Source: Dioscorea cayenensis subsp. rotundata
Taxonomy: Eukaryota > Streptophyta > Magnoliopsida > Dioscoreales > Dioscoreaceae
DNA length: 64,000 nucleotides
Direction of reading: 5' to 3'
Assembly (NCBI RefSeq): GCF_009730915.1
Contig: NC_052496.1
Location: 915,875 to 979,874, forward strand
The notes beneath the pieces are model-generated. The model had not been told where the DNA came from, made no database searches, and saw nothing but the letters and a program-made list of their open reading frames with translations. The translations under genes and the position numbers were made by a program. Positions 22,156-35,119 of this stretch are shown here, piece after piece. How positions within the stretch are numbered: position 1 is the first letter of the stretch; the number at the start of each line of letters is the position of its first letter.

Positions 22156-24204
22156 ATGGGGGTTGATTACTATAACGTATTGAAGGTGAACCGGAGCGCC
22201 ACCGACGAGGATCTCAAGAAGGCCTACCGCAGGCTTGCGATGACGTGGCACCCCGACAAGAACCCAGGAAACAAGGTGGAAGCCGAGGCCAAATTCAAGC
22301 AGATTTCTGAAGCCTATGAGGCAATGATCTTAGATCCTTGTTTGCTTTCTCTCATTGCCATTTGATTTTCCCCCCTAGAGTTATGATTGTTCATTCTGAT
22401 GAAAATTAGCAAAATTGATTGCAAATTAAAAGTTATCCAAGAAATCAGAATGTCTGTGCCTTTCTTTACTCTCTGTAATGCTTAAAGTTAGAAACTTTCC
22501 ATGAATTTTGAACTTGCTCTGGTGCTTCTATTGTTTTATCACAATCTATGTTTTATGTTTTCTTGGCCTTTTTTAAAGCAAATTCAATAGAATTCAACTT
22601 GCTTGCAGCTTGTCTCTTTTAGGATTGATCAGTTGTTTCCATGTAAAACTGAGTTTCCATTAAGGATGTTTGTCAAATTTGTGGGCATTTTATGTTCGGT
22701 TCTTTTTGTTTTAGGTCTTGAGTGATCCTCAAAAAAGATCAGTGTATGACCAATATGGAGAAGAGGGATTGAAGGGCATGCCTGCCCCTGGTTCTGCAGC
22801 CTCTGCAGCTAATGACTTCATATTCAATCCTCGCAATGCAGAAGATATATTCGCAGAATTCTTTGGGAGTAGTCCATTTGGATTTGGTTCCATGGGGCGT
22901 GCAAAGTCCATGAGGTTTCAAGGAGATGGAGGGAGCATCTTTGGTAGTTTCGGCGGGACAGAGAATGTCTTCCGTTCATATAATGAGGGTGTTGGAACTG
23001 GCATGGGAGGCCATTTAAGGAAAGCACCACCGGTGGAGAGCAAACTGCCTTGCAGCCTTGAAGAGCTTTACACTGGTTCAACCAGGAAAATGAAGATATC
23101 TCGAAATGTCCTGGACGCAAGCGGGTATAACATGCATTTTTATTCTTCCACCTAGACATATCATTGTCTTTCATATTCAAAGTTGGAAAACAAAGGTGCA
23201 CACTTTAGTTAAGTAATAATTGCCAAGCTATGTGATTTATTGATCAAATCCACTCAATCATGCCCATAGTTCAATGCATCGATTCTTATGTTGTTATATT
23301 TATTTTCAGGTAATTTACTTATTCCTTTCTCTCAGAATTATTATATTTTCTGCACCACTGCATGTGTATCCCAAATGCCATGCCAGCTCCGATATGATGT
23401 TCCTTGCACATGCACATTATCTTTGTCTATTAACTTTTAAAGCGTATGTATCATGACTTCACAAGTTCATATAAATTATGTTGCGGCTTTTAAGGCATCC
23501 ACTCTAGATACTACTGAGTTTGCATTTAAATGACAACGCTTGAAGATGTTCATTCTAACTTCAGATAAAACCAGTGTAATCATCTTCGTATTGTCATTGC
23601 CTTCTAGTAGATATTTTTAAATTAAGCTTACGTGAATTTAACCAAAGCATTTCAAGACCAATTCCTCCATGGGTATGGTTTGAAATGATAATTCTTGCAT
23701 CACAAATCATTTACTGATTGTGGATCTTTGCTGCTTTTGTTTCTTTTTGTCGCAATTTTATCCAGACGACTGGTGCCCGAGTCTGAGATACTAACAATCG
23801 ACATAAAGCCTGGATGGAAGAAAGGAACTAAGATCACATTCCCTGACAAAGGCAATGAACAAGTAAACCTCCTCCCTGCAGACCTTGTCTTTGTGATCGA
23901 TGAAAAGCCTCATGAGGTGTTTAAGAGGGACGGCAATGATCTTATAGTTAACCAGAAGATCTCATTGGCCGAGGCATTGGGGGGAACCTTGGTGGAGCTC
24001 ACTGCATTGGATGGCCGTGAGCTATCAATTCCAGTCAATGACGTGGTGAGCCCAGGGTTCGAGCTTGTTGTGGCCAAAGAAGGAATGCCAATTATCAGGG
24101 AGCCAGGCAGGAAGGGAAACTTAAGGATCAAATTTGAAGTCAAATTCCCCTCCAGACTTGCTCCGGAACAGCGTGCAGGTATCAAACGAATACTTGGCGG
24201 TTGA
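22156..24204 (+). CDS. Class B (type II) J-domain co-chaperone, DnaJ/Sis1-like
   Basis: Three exons, 22156-22320, 22715-23124 and 23766-24204, give 337 aa, normal for DNAJB1/Sis1-type proteins. The J domain fills the N-terminus, with the HPD motif at residues 32-34. A Gly/Phe-containing stretch follows (residues about 80-160), then two client-binding domains ([22 protein letters not shown] onward; [20 protein letters not shown]) and the C-terminal end [15 protein letters not shown]. There is no zinc finger, hence class B. It stimulates Hsp70 ATPase in the cytosol or nucleus. Intron 1 begins GC, not GT: EAYE is followed by GCAATG and the next exon opens VLSDPQKR after TTTTAG. No GT donor fits the frame. 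Confidence 0.95.
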
Positions 24205-25764
24205 TACCGTGCTTTTGCTTCACAATCAAACAGACAAACAAAAAGCTAGTGAGTATACTTTCACTAAAATCATCACTAATAGTGAAAAGAGATAAAAGGA
24301 AGAAGAAGACAACAAGAAACCATGGCATGTGTTTGTTGATTCTCTTTGTATTGTTTGTTATTGTGACAAGCCTGGTGCTTGGCAAGCACTCTTATGTTTG
24401 TTTGTATATTTTGGTATCAAGCTGCTTTGGTAGCCGGCCATTGATATATGGTTCTTTGATGATTATAAGCATTTCTTGTATCCTTCTTAGAATTCCCTGT
24501 GGATTTTATTATGCAATCCCTTATGGAAATCCAGACGAATTTATTTAGCATGTTAAATATTATACACAAAGACAAACTAGCTTCATTGTCACTATGATTA
24601 TGATGCTTATTTTATTAGAAAAGCCAAACTCCTCCATTAGAAGTTATATATGTATATATTAGGCCACTGAGAAAATGACTAATTTTATGTGTATCTTGAT
24701 AAGGAAAAGAAAATTATTTATTGATTTACTTATTGAAATAAGTTTTTGTTTTCTCATACACAATTTTTTTTTTAATGATAAAATGGATAAATAAAAATAA
24801 AGTACGGACATATACAATGTAATTTATGACTATTTTTACTATAAGTATTTTTTTTTTTAATGATTTTAGAGATTTAACTGCATAACCTTATAATAGGTTA
24901 TAATCAGTTGTTGAGGTTGTTATATATAATTTTAAAATTTTAGAAGTTCACATTAATTTCCTATGGTTTGTTCTTTTTTAAAAAAAAAAACTCGAACGCC
25001 AATTTTCCTTAAGAATTTATATGGTTTATAATCATTTTATTTATTTATTTATTTGTTATTTAGTTATTTTTATTTTTAGTTAAAAAAAATTATTTTTTTA
25101 TTTTTTTATTATATTTATTCATTCAATTTTTTGTTTTTTTTTTTGAGGAAGTGAATAAACCAAAATTTTTCAATAAAAAAACGAGCAATTAAATAGAGTT
25201 TCAAAGTAGACAAACAAAATAGAAGAGCAAGAAAACAAATCCATTAGTGTTGGATAGACGAAAATAGTAAAATGAAAAAAATAGAAGCTAAGAGAATCTA
25301 AAGCCCAAGGAGTTTGTCTTCGTCAGTCATAATCAATTAATCGTCACGTCAAGTTGGGTGTTATATCACCAGAATCACACTCACAAAATCCTAAAAACTC
25401 GAGACTGATGGTTGTATCTTCCCACTTGATTCCCTTTTCTTTTGATAATGCTGTAGACATTAAAAAAAATGAGCATGATTAATTTTGATAATTAAAAAAA
25501 CTAATATTTGAATTATTATTATTATTATTATTATTATTATTTTATTCAACAAATCAATGCCTAAGGCATATAAGAAAAAAATTTTAAATTTCTCGGGGGT
25601 TTATAAATAAACTGCTTTCTTAGACAGAACCCGGTTTATGTTAAGCCTTAGAAAAGCCCAAAATCATCAAAACCCGCGAAAAAAGCGCACCAGAAATTAG
25701 GGTTTAAGCGCTTCAACGTGAACTACGGTTCCGCTGCTCTTCTCCATCGATTTGAAGCTCTCTA
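24205..25764. other. Intergenic, AT-rich
   Basis: No gene is recognised. The first few hundred bases should be DnaJ 3' UTR. A (TTA)n/(ATT)n tract lies at about 25515-25540. A telo-box-like TTAGGGTTT at 25697-25705 sits 60 bases before the next start codon. Confidence 0.4.
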
Positions 25765-27416
25765 ATGGCGTCCACGAGCAAAGAGCTTCTCGATTTCTCG
25801 GATAGTTCTTCGAAGCCTTCCGTCTTAGGTAATTATCGCAGATCTCTTTCTCTCTGCTCTGCTTTTTGTTTGAGATCTGGCGATCAAAGGTCGCAAATTT
25901 ATGCCTTTTTTTTCGTTGATTTTTTTTTCTCAGAATCTCTTCTAGTTAGTAACAAGGACTGTAAGACTCAAAGAGAAGAAAAAAAACGCGCTGTGGATCA
26001 GAAGAGAAATCCTTTGACTGCTGTGGTTCCTACAAGCCAAGGTTTAGATATCTCTTATTAGCATGTTTTTTTATTTAATTTTTGTGATGATTGTTTGAAA
26101 ATTCATGTTTGTTGCATTGAGGCTTTAAAGATAATCTTTTCGGTCTTCATTGGGACTTACCACCTTGTGATCTGTGGGGATTGGTCTACTTATTACTCCA
26201 TTTTCTTGGTGTTTTATAATAACCAGTTTCTCTACATCATCAATGAATAAGAGAAAGAGAGGATTATAGATTGCTGAAACTGGAATTGTAACTTTAAAAA
26301 TAGTTATAGATCCATTTGATTAGGAAGATTTCCACTATATATCAGAAAGGTTGGGGTTTTTTTAACCCTTCTTTTCATGAATTGGGTTATAGGGAAACGT
26401 TTTCACTAAGATTATTTATCCTGGGGATATTTCTTTTTTTCTTTTTTTATTTAATTATTCTTTCATGTTTTGATCATTTATGGTGAGTTTTTGGCCACAT
26501 TTGATGTTGATATATTTGCTGGTTTCTCTCTCACCCTCATCACTCTTTTGTTTCTTTGGAAAATTGTTTAACCTGTGATTCATAAGGTAACTGGTAGGTT
26601 TTTTTACCAAAGGACTTATTGAATTGTTCTCATAAACAAAATTTTATTTAATCTAGTATCTAGAAAAATGGTCCTAGAAGAATGCCTTTTCCACTTTGTA
26701 TAGCTCTAGTTCGATCGACTTTTCATTCAGAAAAAGGTGAATATTTCTCAAGTGCCTTGACTAGAATGGATAGTAGCTGGTACTTTGGCCCCCTCTTTTT
26801 GCTCCATCTCTCTATAAGTCTGTTAGTTTTCACTTGCAGTTCTTGGTAAAGTGAAGGACTTCTTGGGAGTCATGGCTAAAGCTAATGAGAAACTGGAGCA
26901 TGATGTTAAGGTATGGACAGGCTTTCTCTTGGAAGCAAAACACTAATGGTTATTATTACATTGCTTTTGAACAACCAATTGCTCTGTTATAGGAACATTC
27001 TCGCGCAAAATATGATCTTGAATTTCTTGATGGAAATGAACAAGAATGCATCGAAATGGTAAATCTGTCTGTTGGCCTGCACAACTAGTAAGCTTCTTAT
27101 GTCTATTCACTGCAAGCTAATACCCTGTTCAAAAATTGGATAGGATTTGCTCCTGGGCATTGCTGATCTTCATAATCAAGATGCTGTAGCAGCAGCAGAG
27201 GTTGCCATCGGGAACATTCATCCAACTAAATCCTCTACATGCAGCGATTGCTCAAGCTCTGATGATACAGATGAAGATGGAGATGAAAGTGAAAGTGAAA
27301 GTGAAAGTGAACATGATGATTCATTTGACAAGTCTGAGAAGCCAAATTCAGATAAAAAGCACTCGTTGGGTAATAAAAAGCCCAACAAGCGGCCGAAGAT
27401 CATCATGCTGGATTAA
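25765..27416 (+). CDS. NOPCHAP1 (C12orf45)-like snoRNP assembly factor
   Basis: Five exons join in frame: 25765-25828, 25934-26041, 26840-26910, 26993-27058 and 27144-27416, ending IIMLD. The conserved core reads KVKDFLGVMAKANEKLEHD and LEFLDGNEQECIEMDLLLGI, matching the human C12orf45/NOPCHAP1 pattern of a 'MARANEKL' helix followed by 'I..MD'. The tail is rich in Ser/Asp/Glu (a run of SE dipeptides near 27295-27310) with a Lys/Arg end. In animals this protein bridges NOP58 to the R2TP (RUVBL1/2) machinery during box C/D snoRNP assembly; the same job in plants is inference. N-terminal MASTSKELLDFSDSS resembles the SKELL start of relatives. Confidence 0.82.
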
Positions 27417-28899
27417 ACAAGTAGAAATGGAGATTAGGATGAGCTGTTCAATGATCATAAAATGTTATTAAGTCTGTGCAGCATGATTGTGTCCATCGGA
27501 GAATGATACAGCTTGTGGGTTTGCACAGCATTCTGTTACTTCCGTGGTAGTAATAAGCTACAGATAGGAAGGCAAATGATCTGTTCATGGATGATTATGT
27601 TGTGAGGATCTTTTAATTATGTGGCATGATTTATTTCATGTTCAACATGTAACGAATGATTCTAAATGTTATCTTGACAATTTTGGTTGTGTGCTTCCTG
27701 GAGTCATCTGAGTTTTGTAGCAACCAATCTGTTGATGTACCTGTTCCGGAACAAAGTTGAAGTCGAAAAAACTTAAGAATCCAAGAATTGTTGCCATGGT
27801 AACTTGTTCAAACAACAAATTTGTTTATCAGAAAATGCAGCAAAATCCATTCCAATGGGGATGAAGATCACAAGGAGAAAATTCACTCTCCTAAAGTTGA
27901 TAATCGACATAAATTCCAGATAAGTGGCTGAATCTTTCTTTGCAGCATGATCAGCATATTCTTCCAGAGATGGACTCTTCACTCTGATACATAATTTTTT
28001 CTCCCTTCAACTTTAGTGTGTTAGATTAGATTACAGTCTCTACAAGTGACAAAACACTGGAAGTATCATTATTCACTTAGGACTGAGGGCGCTTCAGTTA
28101 GCAAGCATATTAATAAAGAACAAGACCTGAGGCCGGATTTTGCTTCATTTTTTCTGTTCTATTTGACAACTTGGGCAGAACGCCTTGTTCCTAATAATCA
28201 ATAATCAATCTAAGACAATTTCCAAGAAATACATTTTTTATGGCAACTCAATAAATTCTTCAAAATAAGAAGAGCAGAAACAACAGTAACAGCAACAACC
28301 ACCTCCTCAGTATTCTTATATTGTAAGATGCATGAAACTTCTGAGGACGACCTTGCCTTCAAAAACAAACATGAGTCTCTGTAATTACTTAATCTCAGAA
28401 CTATAACAGAGTCCCAAATTCATATGACAAACACTCCTCTTCCAGCATTAGCTTCCAGTCCCACTGAATCAAACATCTCAAAAAACCTAATTTTGTGAAT
28501 CACTGTTCGGAAGGACTAAGGAGTCCATTGTCTGCATCTCCAAGCCAAAGGCGAATTCTGCAATCAAATTGGTTCACAAATTCAAGGAGAGGCTCAAGCG
28601 CCATTCATGGCGATTTTGGAATCCCTAACGAGTGAGGAAGAGCAGTTTCATAGGAGAACCTTTTCAAAGTTCTCATCTTTTGGTTCACGGTTTGGAAATT
28701 GCGCGGGAATCGGCGGTTGATCAACTGCACTCGTGATTGTGATTTGGGAGATGTTATTTAAACGGACATGAATCTTTGGGTTGGTAATGTCATGGGTTGG
28801 GCTTTACGGGCTTGAACCCGAACCCATTGGTTATTTTGACTCCTTGTCTCCTCATATGCCCTAATTTTCCACCCTCCAGAACGAGATAACCAGAGCGAG
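27417..28899. other. Intergenic, no gene recognised
   Basis: It holds the 3' UTR of the NOPCHAP1-like gene and the upstream region of the FRS10-like gene. Minus-strand frames at 27773-27982 and 28500-28604 (MALEPLLEFVNQFDCR...) are short and show no family similarity I can name. Confidence 0.4.
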
Positions 28900-29502
28900 A
28901 TGGTCGGATTCTCTGGAACAAGCTGGGTGGCAATATCATCTTCTCGATTCGCTGCTGGATCAACACTCCCTCCTCCAACCCGCCCATTTGCTGGTATCTC
29001 GAACCCTAAACGATGTTAAAGTTTCAACCTTTATTTTGTTTTTATGATGTTTTTGCTCATGGCTTGAACAATATGCTCTGAAATTTTTGTTGCAAATTGT
29101 AGATTTATGTTATATCGTGTGATTAGTGCATTGATACCTGGATTCAGTATTGCTCTTGCACTGGTGAATGAATGGATAAAGTTTGAATCTTTTGATGTTT
29201 CGCCGTCTTGTTTTTACTGGTGAAAAAATTGATGATTTCACATTGTTGCGCTGGTTGTGAAAATTTTCTACTGGCTCTTTTAACAGAGTGTTCAGATGCA
29301 ATGCGATCATGAATGGTGCTTGAACTAATCCATGGAGTAAAGATTGGAATTTTACTTTGTTTTCATTGATTGGTCAGTAAAAAATGGGAGGTTTTTCAGG
29401 AATATTTTGGTTCTTGGAACTAAGTTATGCAAATCTCTGTTTGAAGGCTTCTACTGTTCAGCTTTATCATGCTGGTATATTGTTGACAAGGAAGTTGTAA
29501 AA
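28900..29502 (+). promoter_or_regulatory. Leader of the FRS10-like gene with a 39-codon uORF
   Basis: An ATG at 28900 opens a frame of 39 codons (MVGFSGTSWVAISSSRF...) ending at 29019, upstream of the main ATG at 29503. A GT donor candidate (TTGCTG|GTATCTC near 28991) suggests part of this stretch may be a 5' exon and the rest an intron. Whether the uORF is in the mature mRNA is unknown. Confidence 0.4.
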
Positions 29503-31929
29503 ATGGGCAGATCGAGATCAGGAAATAATGGTTGCCTCACTCACAAATGGCGATGCCCGTGTGGTGATGATCAATGTTATATCAGAGTGGAAAGTGACGA
29601 AGAAGATGCTCCTATGGAGGGAGAGCTTAATCTTCCGCCAGGAACTTCTAGTTCTTCATTCATTCAACAAGGAACACCACAAGCGGAATGCACTGTGTCT
29701 GATTCTCTTCCATATGTGGGACAGACCTTTCGAACTGATGATGAGGCCCAAGAATATTTTACCAACTTTGCTCGGAAGAATGGCTTTGCTATCAGGCGAG
29801 AACGGTCTAAAGGAAACCCTTCACATCCATTGGGAGTTTATAAACGCGAGCTTGTTTGTCATCGAGCTGGGGTGTCTCTCCCCAGGAAAACACCAGAAGT
29901 AAAACGCCAGAGGAACAAGAAATCAACACGGTGCAAGTGTGAGGCGCAAATGATCATTAAGAAGAATATTTCAAAGGGTGTCGCGCGGTGGGTGGTTAGT
30001 CATTTTAGTAATGAGCATAATCATCCTCTGTTGGATAGTGAAGAAGTGCGCCATCTTCCTGCATATCGAAATATATCATCAACTGATCGTGAACGTATCC
30101 TAGATCTTTCAAAGGCTGGTTGCACTGTGAACCTCATAATGAGAGCTCTTGAAATGCAGAAAGGGGTCAGACAAGGTGAGCTATCATTCACAGAGAGAGA
30201 CCTAAGGAATTTCCTTCAGACCTCGAAGAATATAAATCGAGAGAATGAGGGTTCAGAACTTCTCAAGGCTTGCAAGGCTATGAAAGAAAAAACCCCAGAT
30301 TTCCACTATGAGTTTTCAGTGGATGAGAATGACAAGCTGGAACATATTGCGTGGTCATATCCGGACTCTATTCGTGCCTATAGGGCTTTTGGAGATGTGG
30401 TTGTATTTGATACAACATATCGTTTGTATGCATATGATAGGCCTTTCGGTGTCTGGTTTGGTTTGGACAACTATGGTAATGCCATATTTTTTGGATGTGT
30501 TCTTCTTAGAGAAGAAAAGCCACTTTCTTTTAGATGGGCCTTGCAGGTTTGCCCAATACTCCCTTCTATCTACTTAGAAATGTTAGTTCTTGAGCTTTTT
30601 TTTCTCCTCTCAAAAGGTAACTTGTTTTGGCAAAATGTGTAACATGAAGCTTCCAAATTTTGATATGTTTTTATGCTTTCTTTTTGCAGTCATTCATCCG
30701 TATCATGGATGGGAAGTTTCCACAAACAATGCTGACTGATCTGGACATGAGACTTAAAGAAGCTATGCTGAGCGAGTTACCAAACACAAAACATGTGTTT
30801 TCTCCTTGGAATATTACATCAAAGTTGCCAAGCTGGTTTTTTGCCATACTTGGTCCCAGATATGACCAGTTTGTGTCTGAATTCAATAGAATATCTAATC
30901 TGGAAAATGTGATGGATTTTGAACAGCAATGGAGCCAAATGGTTTTTGAGTTTGGAGTTGTCTCAGATAGGCACATAGTCACTCTCTCATTTCATCGGGT
31001 TTGTTGGGCATTGCCATACTTGCGTGGATGGTTTTTGGGAGGATTGATGAAAATTGGCTTTTCAATGTCAACTAAATTATTTTTCAAAGGTTTTTTGGAT
31101 TCTCAATTACGCCTTAAGGATTTTATTGAGCAGGTTAGTGTCTATGCATTCTCATTTCTTTGCTTTTTCCTTAAATCTAGCTTTTTTTTTTTTCTTCTTT
31201 CATTCCTTTTCTTACATTTACCTGCAGGTAGGGCTTGCAGTTGATTTCCAAAATCAAGCAAGTGAAGAAGCAATTATGCGACAAAGTTATCAAAATGTCA
31301 AGATCAAGACATGCATGCCTATGGAAGAGCATGCATCAAAGGTTCTTACAAGTCATGCTTTTGACATGTTTCAGAAAGAAATTGTGTCATCAACACAGCA
31401 TGCTGTGTATGAACAATCAGGTGAGGGTTATCTTGTTCGGCATCGGCTGGACACTGATGGAGGGTACCGAGTGCAGTGCATTCCCTCACAAGAAGAAATC
31501 CATTGCAGTTGTAAAGAGTTTGAAACATCCGGAATCCTCTGCAGACATGCTCTTCGAGTACTCTCATTGAAGAACTGCTTCTTGCTGCCTGATAAATATC
31601 TTTTGCCTCGATGGAGGCACGAGAACTCATTGTTCCCCAGGAGTAGTGGCTATAAATATTGGTCTCGAGCATTGCGGTCACTTGCTTCCATCATAGTTCA
31701 AGAATCATCTTTGACGAAATCCCGCTTCGACTATGTGCAGTGGCATATGAGCAAATTGCTAACTCATCTAAGGGAAATGCCTACTGTAGATGAAACTACT
31801 GCAGATTTGGGATCAAACTTGTCATTTGATGCTACAACTACAACTGAAGTCATTTCTATAGAAACTACTGCTTCAGCTTCACGCCCGAGAGGAAGACCGA
31901 AAAAGTTAAAAGTACTTGTAGAGGCATAG
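29503..31929 (+). CDS. FRS10: FAR1-RELATED SEQUENCE protein, FRS10-like (domesticated MULE transposase)
   Basis: Exons 29503-30546, 30690-31133 and 31228-31929 give 729 aa. The upstream in-frame extension to 29344 is weak, so MGRSRSGNNG is taken as start. The N-terminal KWRCPCGDDQC is, from memory, characteristic of the FRS10 branch. Then come the FAR1 zinc-finger domain (VGQTFRTDDEAQEYF ... C-C ... FSNEHNHPL), the MULE transposase domain (VVFDTTYRLYAYDRPF; TMLTDLDMRLKEA) and a SWIM finger (CSCKEFETSGILCRH). A C-terminal RPRGRPKK looks like an AT-hook. The family regulates transcription, best known in phytochrome A signalling (FHY3/FAR1); the role of FRS10 is less clear. It converges with the RING gene. 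Confidence 0.9.
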
Positions 31930-32522
31930 CTATTTTTACATGGTATTCTAGTCGAGATTTTCTCTTGGTTAATTGTAACTGTGTATATATGTTTGTCCTC
32001 AAACAATTTGTTTATGATTCTGTACTTATGTTTCTTGAATTACTATGTGTTGATGAAAGATAGATTAAAGAGAGCATTAGTTCAATGAGCCGGGGCATGT
32101 TCAAGATACAAGACACTACTTGCACTAGACCAGCATGCATCTGACAGAGATCCCCGCTTAATATTGAATCACACTGGAAAAGGCTGGCATTTGTATGTAA
32201 TTAATCACATAAGAACCCAACCAAAATATGCAATAATGATCCACAGCTTGATTGTCTTGCCATTTTGTCTGGAGGCTAGATAGGGGTGGATAGACATAGG
32301 ATTCGCATGTTCGTTTTTTGCTTATATAAAGTTTTTATACAACACAACATCTGAGGAAGCAATTTAAAAGAGGGCCAGAACGCTCTTGGTAATAATATAT
32401 ACAACTACACACAAAATAACATAGCAGCAATTCCAGGGGAGAAACAATCCGCTCTGAATCTGGATCTTTTTAGGCATGGGGCATTTGACTGTGCTCTCTA
32501 TCTTTGTTGTGGAGGTGGTGAT
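31930..32522. other. Convergent 3' region
   Basis: The 3' ends of the FRS10-like gene (plus) and RING gene (minus) face each other across 593 bases. No other gene is seen. Confidence 0.4.
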
Positions 32523-35119
32523 CTACCATATAGCAGACTTGCAGAGGGGGCACAACGCATTAATCTTGAGCCATTTATCCACACATTCCTTGTGAAGAAA
32601 ATGTGTGCATGGGAGCTCACGAAGATCGTCATTGTCCTTGTACTTCGCCAAGCATATGCAGCATATCTGCGGCGGTGACAGCAGCAGCAATTATGAATCT
32701 CAGAGAAGGCAGAGCAAAATTGGGCAATTGGACTTCTCTTCCAGGAACATACGAGAAAGGATTCAACAACAATTAACTGTTCTAGCAAATAACACATAAT
32801 TCGAACATCCTAATTTGAAAGATGTGGTAAATCTGCAATCTCTTAAAGAGGGCACTCAGGCTTCATTTGGCTGGACAACCGTATTCATTCTCCATGTAAA
32901 ATTTAGAGCATGTACTTATTGGAGCTAATTTTGTGACCCACACACACACACAAACTGTTGCTCTCACTTCAACCAAGATAACAATTTCAAATTAAGTATT
33001 CCAAATCCTTTGTCAACATAATTGGAATAGGCCTATGACAAACATTAGCATTACTGATTTGATTCTGATGTCATAACTAACGAGTTAATTATGGTGCACA
33101 ATTAAACTTAAATCAAATCGTGCTCAATAAAAAAATACTATATTGATTTGTTAAATTGAATTTAGTGCTACTCTTATTCATTCTAAACACCCTTTTCATT
33201 CTAAAATGGTGTAACCTAAACTTTCTGAAATACAAGGGATAGAACAAACACTTGGTTTTATTCAAGTATATCAGCATAGATATGTTGTGGTAGCTTGCAC
33301 TGAAGGCTTTAAATGGTTTAGGAGGACACTAGCAAGTGACCTATTCATCACATTATATAAACCTACCACTGGCCAGAACTAAGCCAATTATAGGAGCTTT
33401 CCAATTATACACTGCCGTGGCATGCGAATACTAATAATAACCTATTGCACGCAAAAAAAAAAGGATAGATTACTCACACAATCTTCAGCAGAAACTACCC
33501 GTTCCCTGTCAGTACCAACACCTAAGATCCCACCCTCATATGTGTCTTCCAAACTAGGCTCATTCTCTTGCCCATTTTGGCTAACCTTTAACTTGAATTT
33601 GTAAGTCGGCAGTGAACAAATCATATCTGTGGTAGCACCTCTGGTCTGATTAAATTCCTCTCTCAAGCCCAGGATAGAAATTATGCAAGGCAGGCAGCAA
33701 CAGATTGCTGCACACATGATAAATGGCATGGCATATCCAATACAACTGAATGTAAGGAAAACTATGCATAACCTACAGCAGTGGATATAATATTGTTAGG
33801 GTGTGTTAAAGAATGACAAGGCAACATCTATTCAAGGAGCAAGCATACCTGTATAAGTTTGGAGAAGCAGAAGCAGAAGAATGGCCACCAAAAACCCACA
33901 CATTGCCAACAACAAACCAAACTGCAAAAAAGCAATCCAAGGCCATCTTGAAATGGCCAACAGCCGCATTCAACCTACAAAAGCAGAAAACCTCTTAAAT
34001 AGAGATATGAATGCAACAATTAAATGGAGATATTTACTTTTGGAGCTAGAGAACAGAAAATTCCTTAGATTCAAAATAGTCATCAGCCAGATAACCATGT
34101 AAAGAAAAATAGAAATAATATAGGTCATTGCATTCAACTACAGTTGCTCTGTAATCCCAAAAGTTCTTGGATGCATACATATAGAACAAAACTAATTGGG
34201 GCACTTATTCAATTCTAAACTAAGCTATGAAAAGATTGTCTACTATGTCAATTCACATACAATTAACAATACTATATTGATAAATTGTTCAGCAGCTGTC
34301 TAAACTATTCCTTTTCTCTATCTCTATCACTTTCTTGAGTGGATTATAATTTCAGATTTTCAAAGACATTATGCATATTGACAAAGGAAAAATACAAGTT
34401 ACACAAATGACCCAATAACTTAAAAACTCTCACAGGAATTGCATAGAGAATAAATACCTTGGACTGGCAATGACCAAACTCTGGCGAATATGTAATACAG
34501 CACCAGTCCTATGGAGGTGTTCTCCTTCTAACACTTGATTGACAGACATTATGGTGTAAGGCGTGGGTGCTGTAGTAATGACTTGAGAACTCTGATGGAG
34601 ATGAGCTGATTCTTGAGTTAAACCAGGAGTGTTACAATGAATGTAGCGCCAATAAAGATGAGGAAGAGATGCAACACAGCCTATGGTGTAACCAATTATC
34701 CACGCAAATAATGGAGTCTCTGGTTTCTCATGTCTTGACAACGCGACGACAATAATAGCCGCAATAATTTGGCTTATACTGACAACAAGCTCAACTGAAA
34801 TCCAAAAACCTGAATTTAAAGGGCTTCCACGCTGGAGACGATGACTATCACGTCTCCTCCCAGATGAAGCATTTCTAGAATCAGATGCTGAAGGTGGCTG
34901 ACCATTGTGAACCCGTACAATTGTTGAAGACCTATCATCATAATCAGATTCCTCTAACTCATTGTTGTTGCGACCATGCAAGTCTGATGCAGAACCAACT
35001 CTGTCCCTTGTTATATCAATTATATGTTCATGTTCATCATGACTTCCTGGTCCCTCCATCAGGAAAGGGTATCTGTCAGTTTGATTTTCAGGCAGTTGTT
35101 CCAGAGACGGAGAATCCAT
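32523..35119 (-). CDS. Membrane-bound RING-H2 E3 ubiquitin ligase (At1g12760/At1g63170-like)
   Basis: Four exons, 34458-35119, 33849-33974, 33478-33772 and 32523-32666, give 408 aa. The N-terminal third is hydrophilic and acidic (ITRDRVGSASDL, a Ser/Arg stretch). Four membrane segments follow: VELVVSISQIIAAIIVVAL, FAWIIGYTIGCVASLPHLY, ALDCFFAVWFVVGNVWVFG, and IVFLTFSCIGYAMPFIMCAAICC. The C-terminal RING-H2 reads CCICLAKY ... CTHFLHKECVDKWLKINALCPLC. The RING exon is separate and joins as AEDC|ICCIC. Family members are predicted ER or endomembrane ligases; the target is unknown. Frame is kept at all three junctions (for example SPR|LNAAVG). Confidence 0.92.

Noticed and set aside
28500-28604. 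34-aa minus-strand frame (MALEPLLEFVNQF...)
   Set aside because: No recognisable family, no splice context that extends it; possibly UTR of an unknown transcript.
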